The notes under the pieces were generated by a model that was given only the letters and a program-made list of their open reading frames with translations, was not told where the DNA came from and made no database searches. A program made the translations under genes and the position numbers. Source: Stenotrophomonas maltophilia (GTDB taxonomy: Bacteria; Pseudomonadota; Gammaproteobacteria; Xanthomonadales; Xanthomonadaceae). Taken from it: 64,000 nucleotides of DNA. Below are positions 27,905 to 36,584 of this stretch, piece by piece (within the stretch, counting starts at the first letter, position 1; every line of letters begins with the position of its first letter). The stretch lies in the NCBI GenBank assembly GCA_009912235.1, contig WNDS01000001.1, positions 62,001 through 126,000 of the forward strand, written 5' to 3'.

Positions 27905-30532
27905 TCAGAACCGGTAGCGCGCGCCCAGCGAAACAAACTGCCCGCGCAGGTTGTACTGGGTGATGTCAAAGCCGTTGGAGCCACCGGCCGGGTCGAACGG
28001 CGGGTCCTTGTCGGTCAGGTTCAGCACCGACAGCGACAGCGTGGTATTGGGCAGGCCGTTCCATGCCACGTACAGGTCCAGCTGCTGGTAGGCCTTCACC
28101 CGTGCATCCAGCCCCGGGTTGCTGGTGGCGGTGGCCACGCGCTGGTCGTAGCCGCTGATGTACTGCAGGCTCAGCGAGCTGGTCCAGTCGCCCACGTCCC
28201 AGGTCAGCGAGGTGGTGCCGCGTGTACTCGGCAGCGCGCCGAGGCGGTTGTTGCCGGCACCGTCATAGGCGGCCTGGCCGGCCACCAGCGGCTGCTTGTA
28301 GTCCAGCAGGTGGGTCCAGCTGCCAGCCACGGTGAAGCTGCCCCACTGGTCGGTGCGGAAGCGGCGGCTGGCTTCCAGATCCAGGCCGGAGGTTTTCAGT
28401 TCGCCCTGGTTGGCGTACTGGTTGGTGATGAACTGGATGCGGCCCTGTGCATCGCGCTGCACCCGGCCCGGGAACAGGTCCGGATTGTTGACGATGAACT
28501 GCGCGTTGTCCGGCTGCACCAGGTTGTCCTGCTCGATGCGGTACCAGTCCAGGCCGATGCTGGTGTCGCCGTCGGGCGACCACACGGCACCCAGGTTGTA
28601 GTTGCGCGAGCGCTCGGCCTTCAGGTCCGGGTTGCCGGTGCGCACGTTGGTCACGCCGCGGCTGCCACCGGGCTGCAGCGGGTCGAAGGGGTCCACCACC
28701 GAGCCGTAGCTGATGGTCTGGCCCGGCGCGATTTCCGGCAACGACGGGGCGCGGAAGCCGCGCGAGAACGAGCCGCGCAGCAGCAGGCTGTCCAGCGGCT
28801 GCCAGCGCAGCGCCACCTTCGGCGAGAACGCATTGCCGAAATCATCGTAGTGGTCGCCACGCCCGGCCAGCTGCAGTTCCAGCGTGCGGTGCAGTGGAAT
28901 GCTGAACTCCGCATAGGCGGCGCTAACCTGGCGTTGCCCGTTGACCACGTTGATGGCCGGGCGCAGCTCGGTGCCGGAAAGCACCTGCTCGGTGGTGCGT
29001 GCATCGAGCGATTCGCGGCGCACCTCGGCGCCCCATGCGAAACCGATCGGGCCGACCGGCAGGTTCCACAGCTGGGTGGAGGCCTTGAACGATGCCTGGC
29101 TGAGGCGGTACCAGCCGGGGCGCTTGGTCTGCAGGCGCAGGGCATCCAGGGCCTGCGGGGTTCGCGACGGGTCCAGGATGTTCAGGCTGCCGTCGGCCAG
29201 TTCTTGCTGGAACACATAGCGGTTGACGAACTTGTCCACGTACTCGCGCTGCGCGCTTTCCGAACTGAGCGCGGCCAATTCCCAGTCCCAGCGCTCGGTG
29301 TGCCCGCGCAGGCCGGCCAGTGCCCGGTAGAACACCTGGGTGTTGTCCTTCAGGCGCGGGCCGAGCGCGAACAGCGAGGTCTCGAACGGCAGCGGCGTAC
29401 TGCCCGGGTTGTAGGGGTTGCCCACCGGCAGCACCGCCGGAATGTCGACCAGGGTGCCGGCGGCCGCGTTGTAGGCACGCAGGCCCGGGCCGACCGTCAG
29501 CGGCGGGCTGAAGATCTGGTCGGCCTTGTTGTGCGCATAGAGGATGTCGGCGAACGCCTCGACGCTGTCGTTGAAGCGGTAGGTCGCGCTCAGCGAAGCC
29601 TGCAGGCGCTCGGCGCCGGGCTGCAGGGTCTTGAACGGCTGCGCGTTGAAGGCGCACGCGTTGCCGGGCAGGGCACTGCCGAAATCGCTGTACGGGCGCA
29701 GCTGGCTGCCCTCAGGGCAGGGCGCGAACGGCTGCGGCGCGCGCGGGTTGGAGAGCCAGTTGCCACCGGCGGTGCTCCAGCCGGCCGGGCGGCCGCCGGG
29801 CTGGTCGCGGAAATCACCGCTGCGGGTGAACGCACGCTCGTCGGCATCCAGGCGGTCGCGCTTGAGCACGTCCAGCCCGAACAGCACGTTCCAGCCATCG
29901 CGGTCGACATCGCCGAAGCCGGCCAGCAGGTTGGCCTTGCGTTCCTTCAGTCCACCCTGGGTGGCGGTGCCCAGGCCGCCACCGACTTCCACGCCCTGGA
30001 AATTGCGGCGCAGGATGATGTTGACCACGCCGGCGATGGCATCGGAGCCGTACACCGCCGAGGCGCCGTCCTTGAGCACTTCGATGCGGTCCACCGCGCT
30101 GATCGGCAGCGCGTTCAGATCGACGAAGGTGTCCTGGGTGTTGAGCGCGAAGCCGAAGTTGGAGACGCGATAGCCGTTGACCAGCACCAGCGTGTTCTTC
30201 GGTGACAGCCCGCGCAGGCCGATCGAGGCCGAGCCGGCGGCGAAACTGCCGGTGTACTGCTCGTCGTAGCTGTTGCCGGCATTGGCCGACAGGCTGCGCA
30301 GGACATCGGTGAGGGTGGACTTGCCGCTCAGTTCGATCTGTTCGCGGGTGAGTACCTGCACCGGGTTGGGGCCGGCGGTGTCGCTGCGTTTGATGTTGGA
30401 GCCGGTGACCAGCACCGCGCCAAGCGTGGTGCTGTGCTTGCCGGTAGCGGCGGCGGGGGAGGTTTCAGCGGCGGCAGAGCCGGCCGCCAGGCTCAGCGCG
30501 ACGGCGCTGGCCAGCAGGGTTGTGCGGAACAT
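27905..30532 (-). CDS. TonB-dependent receptor (large, substrate unknown)
   Basis: 875 residues. It has a signal peptide (MFRTTLLASAVALSLAAGSA) and a plug domain: VTGSNIKRSDTAGPNPVQVL, LSGKSTLTDVLRSL, IGLRGLSPKNTLVLVNGYRV and ASAVYGSDAIAGVVNIILRR. The barrel ends QFVSLGARYRF. The SNIKRSD start and LVLVNGYRVSNFG segment place it in the broad group of Xanthomonadaceae receptors often tied to carbohydrate or peptide uptake rather than siderophores. No accessory enzymes adjoin, so no ligand is proposed. The frame is intact over 2.6 kb. Confidence 0.9.
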   Translation of the reverse strand: MFRTTLLASAVALSLAAGSAAAETSPAAATGKHSTTLGAVLVTGSNIKRSDTAGPNPVQVLTREQIELSGKSTLTDVLRSLSANAGNSYDEQYTGSFAAGSASIGLRGLSPKNTLVLVNGYRVSNFGFALNTQDTFVDLNALPISAVDRIEVLKDGASAVYGSDAIAGVVNIILRRNFQGVEVGGGLGTATQGGLKERKANLLAGFGDVDRDGWNVLFGLDVLKRDRLDADERAFTRSGDFRDQPGGRPAGWSTAGGNWLSNPRAPQPFAPCPEGSQLRPYSDFGSALPGNACAFNAQPFKTLQPGAERLQASLSATYRFNDSVEAFADILYAHNKADQIFSPPLTVGPGLRAYNAAAGTLVDIPAVLPVGNPYNPGSTPLPFETSLFALGPRLKDNTQVFYRALAGLRGHTERWDWELAALSSESAQREYVDKFVNRYVFQQELADGSLNILDPSRTPQALDALRLQTKRPGWYRLSQASFKASTQLWNLPVGPIGFAWGAEVRRESLDARTTEQVLSGTELRPAINVVNGQRQVSAAYAEFSIPLHRTLELQLAGRGDHYDDFGNAFSPKVALRWQPLDSLLLRGSFSRGFRAPSLPEIAPGQTISYGSVVDPFDPLQPGGSRGVTNVRTGNPDLKAERSRNYNLGAVWSPDGDTSIGLDWYRIEQDNLVQPDNAQFIVNNPDLFPGRVQRDAQGRIQFITNQYANQGELKTSGLDLEASRRFRTDQWGSFTVAGSWTHLLDYKQPLVAGQAAYDGAGNNRLGALPSTRGTTSLTWDVGDWTSSLSLQYISGYDQRVATATSNPGLDARVKAYQQLDLYVAWNGLPNTTLSLSVLNLTDKDPPFDPAGGSNGFDITQYNLRGQFVSLGARYRF

Positions 30533-30644
30533 GGAAACGCCAGTGGGTGGAGGAGTCCCCAGTACCGCATGGGGGCTCGGCCGGCATCCAATGACGAATA
30601 CGCATTCAGTTATGTATCACAGGTTCTTAACGAAACTGCGCGGA

Positions 30645-30706
30645 GGGGGCAGATCCCTTTCCCCTGGGAAAGGGTTCTGCCCCCAAGGGCCAAAGGGATC
30701 TGACCC
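30645..30706. repeat. Hairpin and related repeats with GGGATCTGACCCC-type units
   Basis: GGGGGCAGATCCCTTTCCC pairs with GGGAAAGGGTTCTGCCCCC (30645-30684), and a third related unit AAAGGGATCTGACCCC follows. It lies just after the 3' end of the minus-strand oxidoreductase gene and could terminate it; a similar repeat unit is frequent in Xanthomonadaceae spacers. Confidence 0.5.
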
Positions 30707-30724
30707 CAAGGGCAACCCCAGGCA

Positions 30725-31700
30725 TCACACCTGCAGCAGCACCTTGCCATTGCGCCCGGAGTCACCGCCGGCCTTTGCCGCACGCGCGATGTCATCCAGA
30801 TCGAAGATCTGCTCCACCGGCAGGGTCAGTTCGCCGCTGGCCGCGCGCGTGAGCAGTTCGCCAACCAGCCGGCGCTTGTCCTCCACCGCCATCGCCTGGC
30901 TGACCTTGCTGCCCCAGAAGCCCTTCACCGTGGCTTCCTTGTAGATCAGGCCGCCGGCCGGAATGCGCATCGGCTCGCCACTCATCACCCCGAACGAGAC
31001 CAGGGTGCCGTGATGGCCCAGCAGCTCGACCAGATCACCACTGGCATCGCCGCCGATCGAGTCCACTGCGGCCGCAGCCTGTGCTTCGCCGGCTGCTTCA
31101 CGCACGCGATCCTTCCAGCCGTCCACCGAGGTATCGAACACGTGGTCGATTCCCAGCGCCTGCAGCTGCGCCACCGCCTCGGCGTTGCGCACCAGGTTGG
31201 CGACGTGCACGCCACGCGCGCGCCAGCATCGCCAGCGATTTGCCCACCGCGCCGTTGGCGGTGTTCTGCACGATCCATTGGCCTGCTTCGACGTGCAGGA
31301 ATTCCAGCAGCATCAGCGCGCTCAGCGGCATCGCGATCAGCTGCGCGGCGGTTTCATCGGCAATCGCCTCCGGCATCGGGATGACCATGCGTGCCGGGGC
31401 GATGAACGCTTCGGCCCAGGTGCCCTGCACCGAGGCGGCGGCCACGCGCTGGCCCAATTGCAGGCCGGTCACGCCTTCGCCCAGTGCATCGACCACACCC
31501 AGCGCCTCGCTGCCCCCGATGGCCGGCAAGGCAGGCTTGTAGCCGTACTGCCCGCGCACGGTCAGCAGGTCGTGGTTGTGGATCGAGGCCAGCACAGTGC
31601 GGATGCGCACCTCGCCCGGGCCGGGTTCGGGCAGGGGCGCCTGGCCGCTGGCCAGCACCGCAGCGGGATCACCAAAGGTCGAATACAGAGCAGCGCGCAT
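30725..31700 (-). pseudogene. Zinc-type alcohol dehydrogenase / quinone oxidoreductase-like protein, frameshifted
   Basis: MDR-superfamily oxidoreductase, about 324 residues. N-terminal GroES-like part: MRAALYSTFGDPAAVL, PGPGEVRIRTVLASIHNHDL and GGSEALGVVDALGEGV. The NADPH-binding region follows (WIVQNTANGAVGKSLAMLAR), and then after the break GVHVANLVRNAEAV and AVDSIGGDASGDLVELLGHHG. It lacks the Cys/His zinc ligands of true ADHs and so resembles quinone/enoyl reductases. One extra base near 31213-31222 (GCGCGCGCGTGGCGTG on the coding strand) shifts the frame. A dyad (31789-31807) lies in its promoter region. Confidence 0.82.
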
Positions 31701-31788
31701 GCGGGGTTCCCATCATGAAAGTGTTCCAATCAGCTTGGGGCAGGCACCGCCGTGACAAGGTGACGCGGATGGAATACGGCATCCTACG

Positions 31789-31807
31789 ACCTATCGTCGC
31801 CATAGGT
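31789..31807 (-). promoter_or_regulatory. Dyad ACCTAT-N7-ATAGGT between oxidoreductase and nrdA
   Basis: Perfect 6-bp arms separated by 7 bp, 89 nt upstream of the oxidoreductase start. Seven-base spacing is seen in operators of HxlR-type redox regulators. The regulator here is unknown. Confidence 0.4.
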
Positions 31808-31815
31808 AAAAATTC

Positions 31816-31862
31816 CCGCATGTTGTGTTGACGGGTCCGGGTATCCCCATTATGTTGTGGCT
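31816..31862 (+). promoter_or_regulatory. nrdA promoter with two NrdR-box-like repeats
   Basis: A sigma-70 promoter is readable: TTGACG at 31828-31833, a 17-bp spacer and TATGTT at 31851-31856. ATGTTGTG occurs at 31820 and again at 31852, exactly 32 bp apart; the second copy lies in CCATTATGTTGTG, close to the NrdR half-consensus CWATATATWG. Paired NrdR boxes about three helix turns apart over a promoter are the known arrangement for ribonucleotide reductase control. The implied leader before nrdA is about 265 nt. Confidence 0.65.
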
Positions 31863-32126
31863 GTCACTCACGGTCAGCCGCCGCCACCGGACACGTTGCA
31901 AACGTCCCGCGGCCCGCCCTGAAAGCTTGCCGTGACGACGCGGCCGCCATCGTGCGGACCCAGGTCGCCCCCACGGACCGGATACCGGCCGCAGGCGCAG
32001 GCAATTGCCGACGACCTTCGTTCCCGCCCCCTGGCATCACCCCCGAATACCCCGTGCGCCGGTATCACGCGCGGGGCACCAAGGCACCCGGCGCTGCCGC
32101 GCATGTGGGCCTGGAGACGCAGGACA

Positions 32127-34506
32127 ATGACTGACAGCACCTACCGCGTGGCCGCTCTGGCCGGCGCAGCCGATGACGTGCGCCCGGGTGGCGAGCGTAT
32201 GGCCACCTGGATCACCAAGGAAGCCGGCAACCGCCGCCTGCCGTTCGAGGCCGAACGCCTGCAGCGCAGCATCGACCGCATTCATGCCGAATTCCCGCAG
32301 CTGGACGTGGCCGACTACCGCCGCGTGGTGCAGGCGATGGTGGAACGCAAGCCCAGCCTGAGTGCCGACGATCTGGTCGACCTGCTGATCCGCGAGGCGG
32401 AATCGCGGGTGGACCTGACCGCACCGGACTGGGAGCGCTTCGCCGCGCGGCTGTACCTGCGCCGCCTGTACAAGCGCGCCAGCCGCAACCGTTTCTACGA
32501 TGTCAGCCTGAAATACGGTTCCTACGTGGGGCTGCAGGAAAGCCTGGCCGACCGCGGCGTGTACAGCAACGACATCCTGCGCTGCTATTCCAAGGAAGAG
32601 CTGCAGCAGGCCGGTGAGATGATCGACGCCAGCCGCGACGGGCTGTTCGCCTACAACGGGCTATACCTGCTGGCCACCCGCTACCTGGCCACCGACGCCA
32701 GCCGCGATGTGTTCGAGCTGCCGCAGGAGCGCTGGCTGACCATCGCGCTGTACCTGATGCAGAACGAAGGCGGGCAGGGCGAGAGCGGCCGTACGCGGCG
32801 CATGCAGCTGGTGGGTGAGGCGTACTGGGCGTTGTCCAACCTGTACATGACCGTGGCCACGCCGACGCTGGCCAATGCCGGCAAGGTGGGCGGCCAGCTG
32901 TCCAGCTGCTTCATCGACACGGTGGATGACAGCCTGCAGGGCATCTATGACTCCAACACCGATATCGCGCGCGTGTCCAAGCACGGTGGCGGCGTGGGGG
33001 GCGTACCTGGGCTATGTGCGCAGCAGCGGTGCCCCGATCCGTGGCGTGCCCAATTCCTCCGGCGGCGTGGTGCCGTGGATCAAGCAGCTCAACAACACCG
33101 CCGTGTCCGTGGACCAGCTGGGCCAGCGCAAGGGCGCGGTGGCGGTGTACCTGGACATCTGGCACCGCGACATCGAAGCATTCATAGACCTGCGCCTGAA
33201 CAACGGCGACCAGCGCCTGCGCGCGCACGATGTGTTCACCTCGGTGTGCGTGCCCGACCTGTTCATGGAAGCGGTGGAACGCCGCGCCGACTGGTACCTG
33301 TTCGACCCGCACGAGGTGAAGCAGGCCAAGGGCTGGTACCTGCAGGACTTCTACGATGAGACGCGCGGTGCGGGCAGCTTCCGCGACCGCTACGCCGAAC
33401 TGGTGGCCGACGAGCGCATCAGCCGCCGAACGGTGAAGGCCATCGACCTGTTCAAGCGCATCATGGTCAGCCAGCTGGAAACCGGCAATCCGTTCGTGTT
33501 CTACCGCGACGAGGTCAACCGCCGCAACCCGAACAAGCACGCCGGCATGATCTATTCCAGCAACCTGTGCACCGAGATCCTGCAGAACATGAGCCCGACG
33601 CGGATGATCCAGGAGATCGTCAGCGGCGACCAGATCGTCACCACGCGCCGTGCCGGCGATTTCGTGGTCTGCAACCTGTCCTCGATCAACCTGGGGCGTG
33701 CGATCACCGCGCCGGACGACCTGCTGGCCACCGATGTGCTGGAGCGGCTGATCCCGATCCAGGTGCGCATGCTCGACAACGTGATCGACCTCAATGCGCT
33801 GCCGGTACCGCAGGCCACCATCACCAACCGCAAGTACCGCGCCATCGGCCTGGGCACCATCGGCTGGCATCATCTGCTGGCCCAGCAGGGCATTCTGTGG
33901 GAATCGCCCGATGCCGAAGTGCTGGCCGACACGCTGTACGAGCGCATCAACTTCCTGACCATCCAGGCCAGCATGCAGCTGGCGCGGGAGAAGGGCAGCT
34001 ACCCGATGTTCGCCGGCAGCGACTGGCACAACGGCGCCTACTTCCGTGACCGTGACTACCACGGTGCGGCGTGGGAGCAGCTGGCCGCCGAGGTGGCCCG
34101 CGATGGGCTGCGCAACGGCTGGCTGCTGGCGGTGGCGCCGAACATGAGTACCGCGCAGATTGCAGGCTCCACGGCGTCGATCGACCCGATCTACAGCGCG
34201 TTCTACTACGAGGAAAAGAAGGATTTCCGCCGCCCGGTCGCTGCGCCGGGGCTGTCGCTGGACACCTGGCCGTACTACGAGAAGGGCGCCTACAAGGCGG
34301 ACCAGTTCGCCAGCATCCGCCAGAACGCCCGGCGCCAGCGTCACGTGGACCAGGCCATCAGCTTCAACCTGTACGTGCCCAGCACCATCCGCGCCAGCAC
34401 GCTGCTGGAGCTGCACCTGAGCGCGTGGCGCTCGGAGGTGAAGACCACCTACTACGTGCGCTCCAACGACATCGACATCAGCGAATGCGAGTGGTGCTCC
34501 AGCTGA
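32127..34506 (+). pseudogene. nrdA: Class I ribonucleoside-diphosphate reductase alpha subunit NrdA, frameshifted
   Basis: About 792 residues when repaired. ATG 32127 follows GGAGACGCAGGA. An N-terminal ATP-cone-like region (WITKEAGNRRLPFEAERLQ, ADDLVDLLIREAE) precedes the ten-stranded barrel: TPTLANAGKVGGQLSSCF with the substrate-site Cys, SKHGGGVG, NLCTEIL (family Asn-Cys-Glu active-site motif) and the tyrosine region YSAFYYEEKKDF. The tail ECEWCSS supplies the redox CxxC. The break is at the G run 32996-33001: six Gs instead of the five needed for HGGGVGAYLGYVRS. Because this enzyme is normally essential, the extra G is most likely a sequence error. First gene of nrdA-nrdB-flavodoxin-thioredoxin. 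Confidence 0.92.
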
Positions 34507-34531
34507 GGCGCTACCCCCTGCAGGTAAGACC

Positions 34532-35572
34532 ATGGCAACCCCCCTTGACCGCATCAAGATCCTCGAACCGCGCCGCCCCAACCGCAGCACCGGCATCATC
34601 AACGGACGCACCAGCGGCATCCTGAACTGGAACGACATTCCGTACCCGTCCTTCTACCGGGCCTACAAGGAGCTGTCGACCAACTTCTGGATTCCCGACG
34701 AAGTGGACATGAAGGTCGATGCCCGCCAGTACGGCGAACTGAACGCGCGCGAGAAGAACGCCTACGATTCCATCATCGGCCTGCTGGCCACGCTGGATTC
34801 GCCGCAGACCCGCTTCATCTACAACGTGGCCGAGTACATCACCGACCCGGCGGCGCATGCCAACGCGGCCATCATCGGCCAGCAGGAAGTGATCCACAAC
34901 GAGAGCTACAGCTACGTGCTGGCCTCCATCACCGACCTGCCGAACCAGAACCGCATCTTCGAGATCGCGCGCACGCACCCGACCATCATCAAGCGCAACG
35001 CGCCGATCATGGGCGCGTATGACGATTTCATGCGCGAGAAGACCGCCGAAACCCTGCTGAAGTCGCTGATCCAGTCGTCCATCCTGGAGGGCATCAACTT
35101 CTATTCCGGCTTCGCCTACTTCTACGACATGGTGCGGCAGAACCGCATGAACGGCACCGGCAAGATCATCAGCTTCATCAACCGCGACGAGCTGGCGCAT
35201 ACCAAGTTCATCAGCGAGCTGATCCGCGCCATCATCGGCGAGAACCCGGAGCTGCAGACCAACGAACTGAGCGATTACGTGCACGGCGCGTTCCAGCACG
35301 CCATCGACCTGGAGACGCACTGGTCCAGCGAAGTGCTGGACGGTATCGACGGCATCGACGTGGACGAGATGGTGCGCTACGTGAAGTACCGCGCCAACAA
35401 GATGGCCGGCATGCTGGGCATCGAACGCCTGTACACCGACACCACCGACAACGTGATGCCGTGGATCAGGGCCTACGCCGACAACTTCACCGAGACCAAG
35501 ACCGACTTCTTCGAGATGCGCAATGCCAGCTACAAGAAGACCAATGTCGACAACGGCTTCGACGATCTCTGA
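34532..35572 (+). CDS. nrdB: Class I ribonucleotide reductase beta subunit NrdB
   Basis: 346-residue radical-generating subunit. Expected dimetal ligands are all present: Asp in LLATLDSPQT, Glu and His in GQQEVIHNESYSY, Glu in LEGINFYSGF, and Glu/His in RDELAHTKF. The radical tyrosine follows the first Glu-x-x-His motif (NESYSY). So this is not the carboxylate-poor metal-free subtype. It lies 25 nt after nrdA. Which metal (Fe or Mn) is used cannot be read from sequence, but a NrdI-like flavodoxin follows and mntH is adjacent. Confidence 0.93.
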   Translation: MATPLDRIKILEPRRPNRSTGIINGRTSGILNWNDIPYPSFYRAYKELSTNFWIPDEVDMKVDARQYGELNAREKNAYDSIIGLLATLDSPQTRFIYNVAEYITDPAAHANAAIIGQQEVIHNESYSYVLASITDLPNQNRIFEIARTHPTIIKRNAPIMGAYDDFMREKTAETLLKSLIQSSILEGINFYSGFAYFYDMVRQNRMNGTGKIISFINRDELAHTKFISELIRAIIGENPELQTNELSDYVHGAFQHAIDLETHWSSEVLDGIDGIDVDEMVRYVKYRANKMAGMLGIERLYTDTTDNVMPWIRAYADNFTETKTDFFEMRNASYKKTNVDNGFDDL

Positions 35573-35588
35573 AGGGGCGGTGGGCGCC

Positions 35589-36083
35589 GTGGACGCGCCC
35601 GTGCTCGAGGTGCTGGTGGTGGTGGCCTCGCTGAGCGGCAACACCCGTGAGCTGGGGCGGATGATCGCCGCGCGCTGCCGCCAGGCCGGGCACCGCGTGC
35701 ACTGGCACGAGGCCGATGACCTGCGCCAGCCGCCGCCGCTGGCCACGGCCGATGCGGACCTGGTGTTGCTGGGCAGCTGGACCGACAACGGCGGGCGCAC
35801 GCCATCGGAAATGAAGGCGTGGGTGGCGCAGCAGGCCGAGGCCGGCGCCACGCTGCCGCACGTGGCGGTGTTCGGTACCGGCGAGACGCAGTGGGGGCTG
35901 GAGTACTACTGCGGCGCCGTGCACCGGCTCGGCCGCTACTTCTGCAGCGCCTACCCGCCGCTGCAGATTGAACAGATGCCGCATGGCCAGCGCCATGCGG
36001 ACCTCATCACGGCCTGGACCGACGAGGTCCTGGCGTTACACCGGAGTACCGCGCATGCAGATCATCGACGCCACCTCGCCTGA
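35589..36083 (+). CDS. Flavodoxin-like protein, possible NrdI-type RNR activator
   Basis: About 164 residues. The flavodoxin FMN-phosphate loop is at the start (VVVASLSGNTRELGRMIAAR); the SGNT core is shared with NrdI. LLGSWTDNGGRTPSEMKAWV and VFGTGETQWGLEYYCGAVHR correspond to the two flavin-contact loops. GTG 35589 is preferred, with GAAGGGG ending 11 nt upstream; GTG 35580 is too close. It sits directly behind nrdB and overlaps the next gene by 29 nt. The probable role is electron supply for assembling or reducing the NrdB cofactor. Longer than typical NrdI (about 130), so equivalence is inference. Confidence 0.75.
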   Translation: MDAPVLEVLVVVASLSGNTRELGRMIAARCRQAGHRVHWHEADDLRQPPPLATADADLVLLGSWTDNGGRTPSEMKAWVAQQAEAGATLPHVAVFGTGETQWGLEYYCGAVHRLGRYFCSAYPPLQIEQMPHGQRHADLITAWTDEVLALHRSTAHADHRRHLA

Positions 36084-36387
36084 GCAGTTCCAGCAGCTGC
36101 TGGCCGAGCACCCCCGCGTGCTGGTGGATTTCCACAAGGACAACTGCCCCGGCTGCCGCATGCTGGAGATGTCATTGCAGCGCGTAGGCGCCGGCGATGC
36201 CGGCCATGGCACCACGCTGCTGCGCGTGCAGCTGGAGGTGGTGGGGGAGGCGTTCTTCAAGGGGCTGGGGCTTCAGCAGACGCCGACGCTGTCGGTGTTC
36301 CGCGATGGGGACGAGCGCGCCCGCCTGCCGGGGTTCCAGTCGCCAGCGCAGATCGAGGCCGCCATCGGCGAGTACCTCGGCGGGTAG
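36055..36387 (+). CDS. Thioredoxin-fold protein, likely RNR reductant
   Basis: 110 residues, cytoplasmic (no signal peptide). Active site FHKDNCPGCRMLEMSLQ gives a CPGC dithiol pair, and the cis-Pro loop LGLQQTPTLSVFRDG confirms a thioredoxin fold. It overlaps the flavodoxin gene and is last in the nrd operon, so it is a plausible dedicated electron donor for NrdA, analogous in position to NrdH. Its stop codon TAG lies inside the first SMAG-like repeat. Confidence 0.83.
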   Translation: MQIIDATSPEQFQQLLAEHPRVLVDFHKDNCPGCRMLEMSLQRVGAGDAGHGTTLLRVQLEVVGEAFFKGLGLQQTPTLSVFRDGDERARLPGFQSPAQIEAAIGEYLGG

Positions 36388-36408
36388 TGCCGGCCGTTGG
36401 CCGGCAAC
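36384..36408. repeat. SMAG-like palindrome GTAGTGCCGGCC-type, copy 1
   Basis: GTAGTGCCGGCCGTTGGCCGG: a GTAG tetranucleotide followed by a perfect stem GCCGGCC-GTT-GGCCGGC. It overlaps the thioredoxin stop codon. An identical copy lies at 36529. Confidence 0.8.
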
Positions 36409-36528
36409 CTCGTGATGCGTGTGATCCGAGTTTCGGAACGAACAGCAGCCACGCATGGTCTGGCTCTACAAGGGGCAGCTCCCGTGCCTGTGGCAAGGGA
36501 TCCGATCCCGGCACCGCGCATTGTATGG

Positions 36529-36553
36529 GTAGTGCCGGCCGTTGGCCGGCAAC
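36529..36553. repeat. SMAG-like palindrome GTAGTGCCGGCC-type, copy 2
   Basis: Second identical copy in the same orientation, 145 bp from the first, in the spacer between the convergent nrd operon and mntH. The 120 bp between the copies has no recognised gene. Confidence 0.8.
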
Positions 36554-36584
36554 CTCGCAATGCCTGTGATCCCAGCATTCCGCA

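Noticed and set aside
27863..30205. 780-codon plus-strand open frame opposite the TonB receptor
   Set aside because: Antisense shadow of the receptor gene; no motif and unusual composition.
32990..33005. Programmed frameshifting in nrdA at the six-G run
   Set aside because: No slippery heptamer plus downstream structure pattern of known sites, and similar one-base changes occur in unrelated genes; error is simpler.
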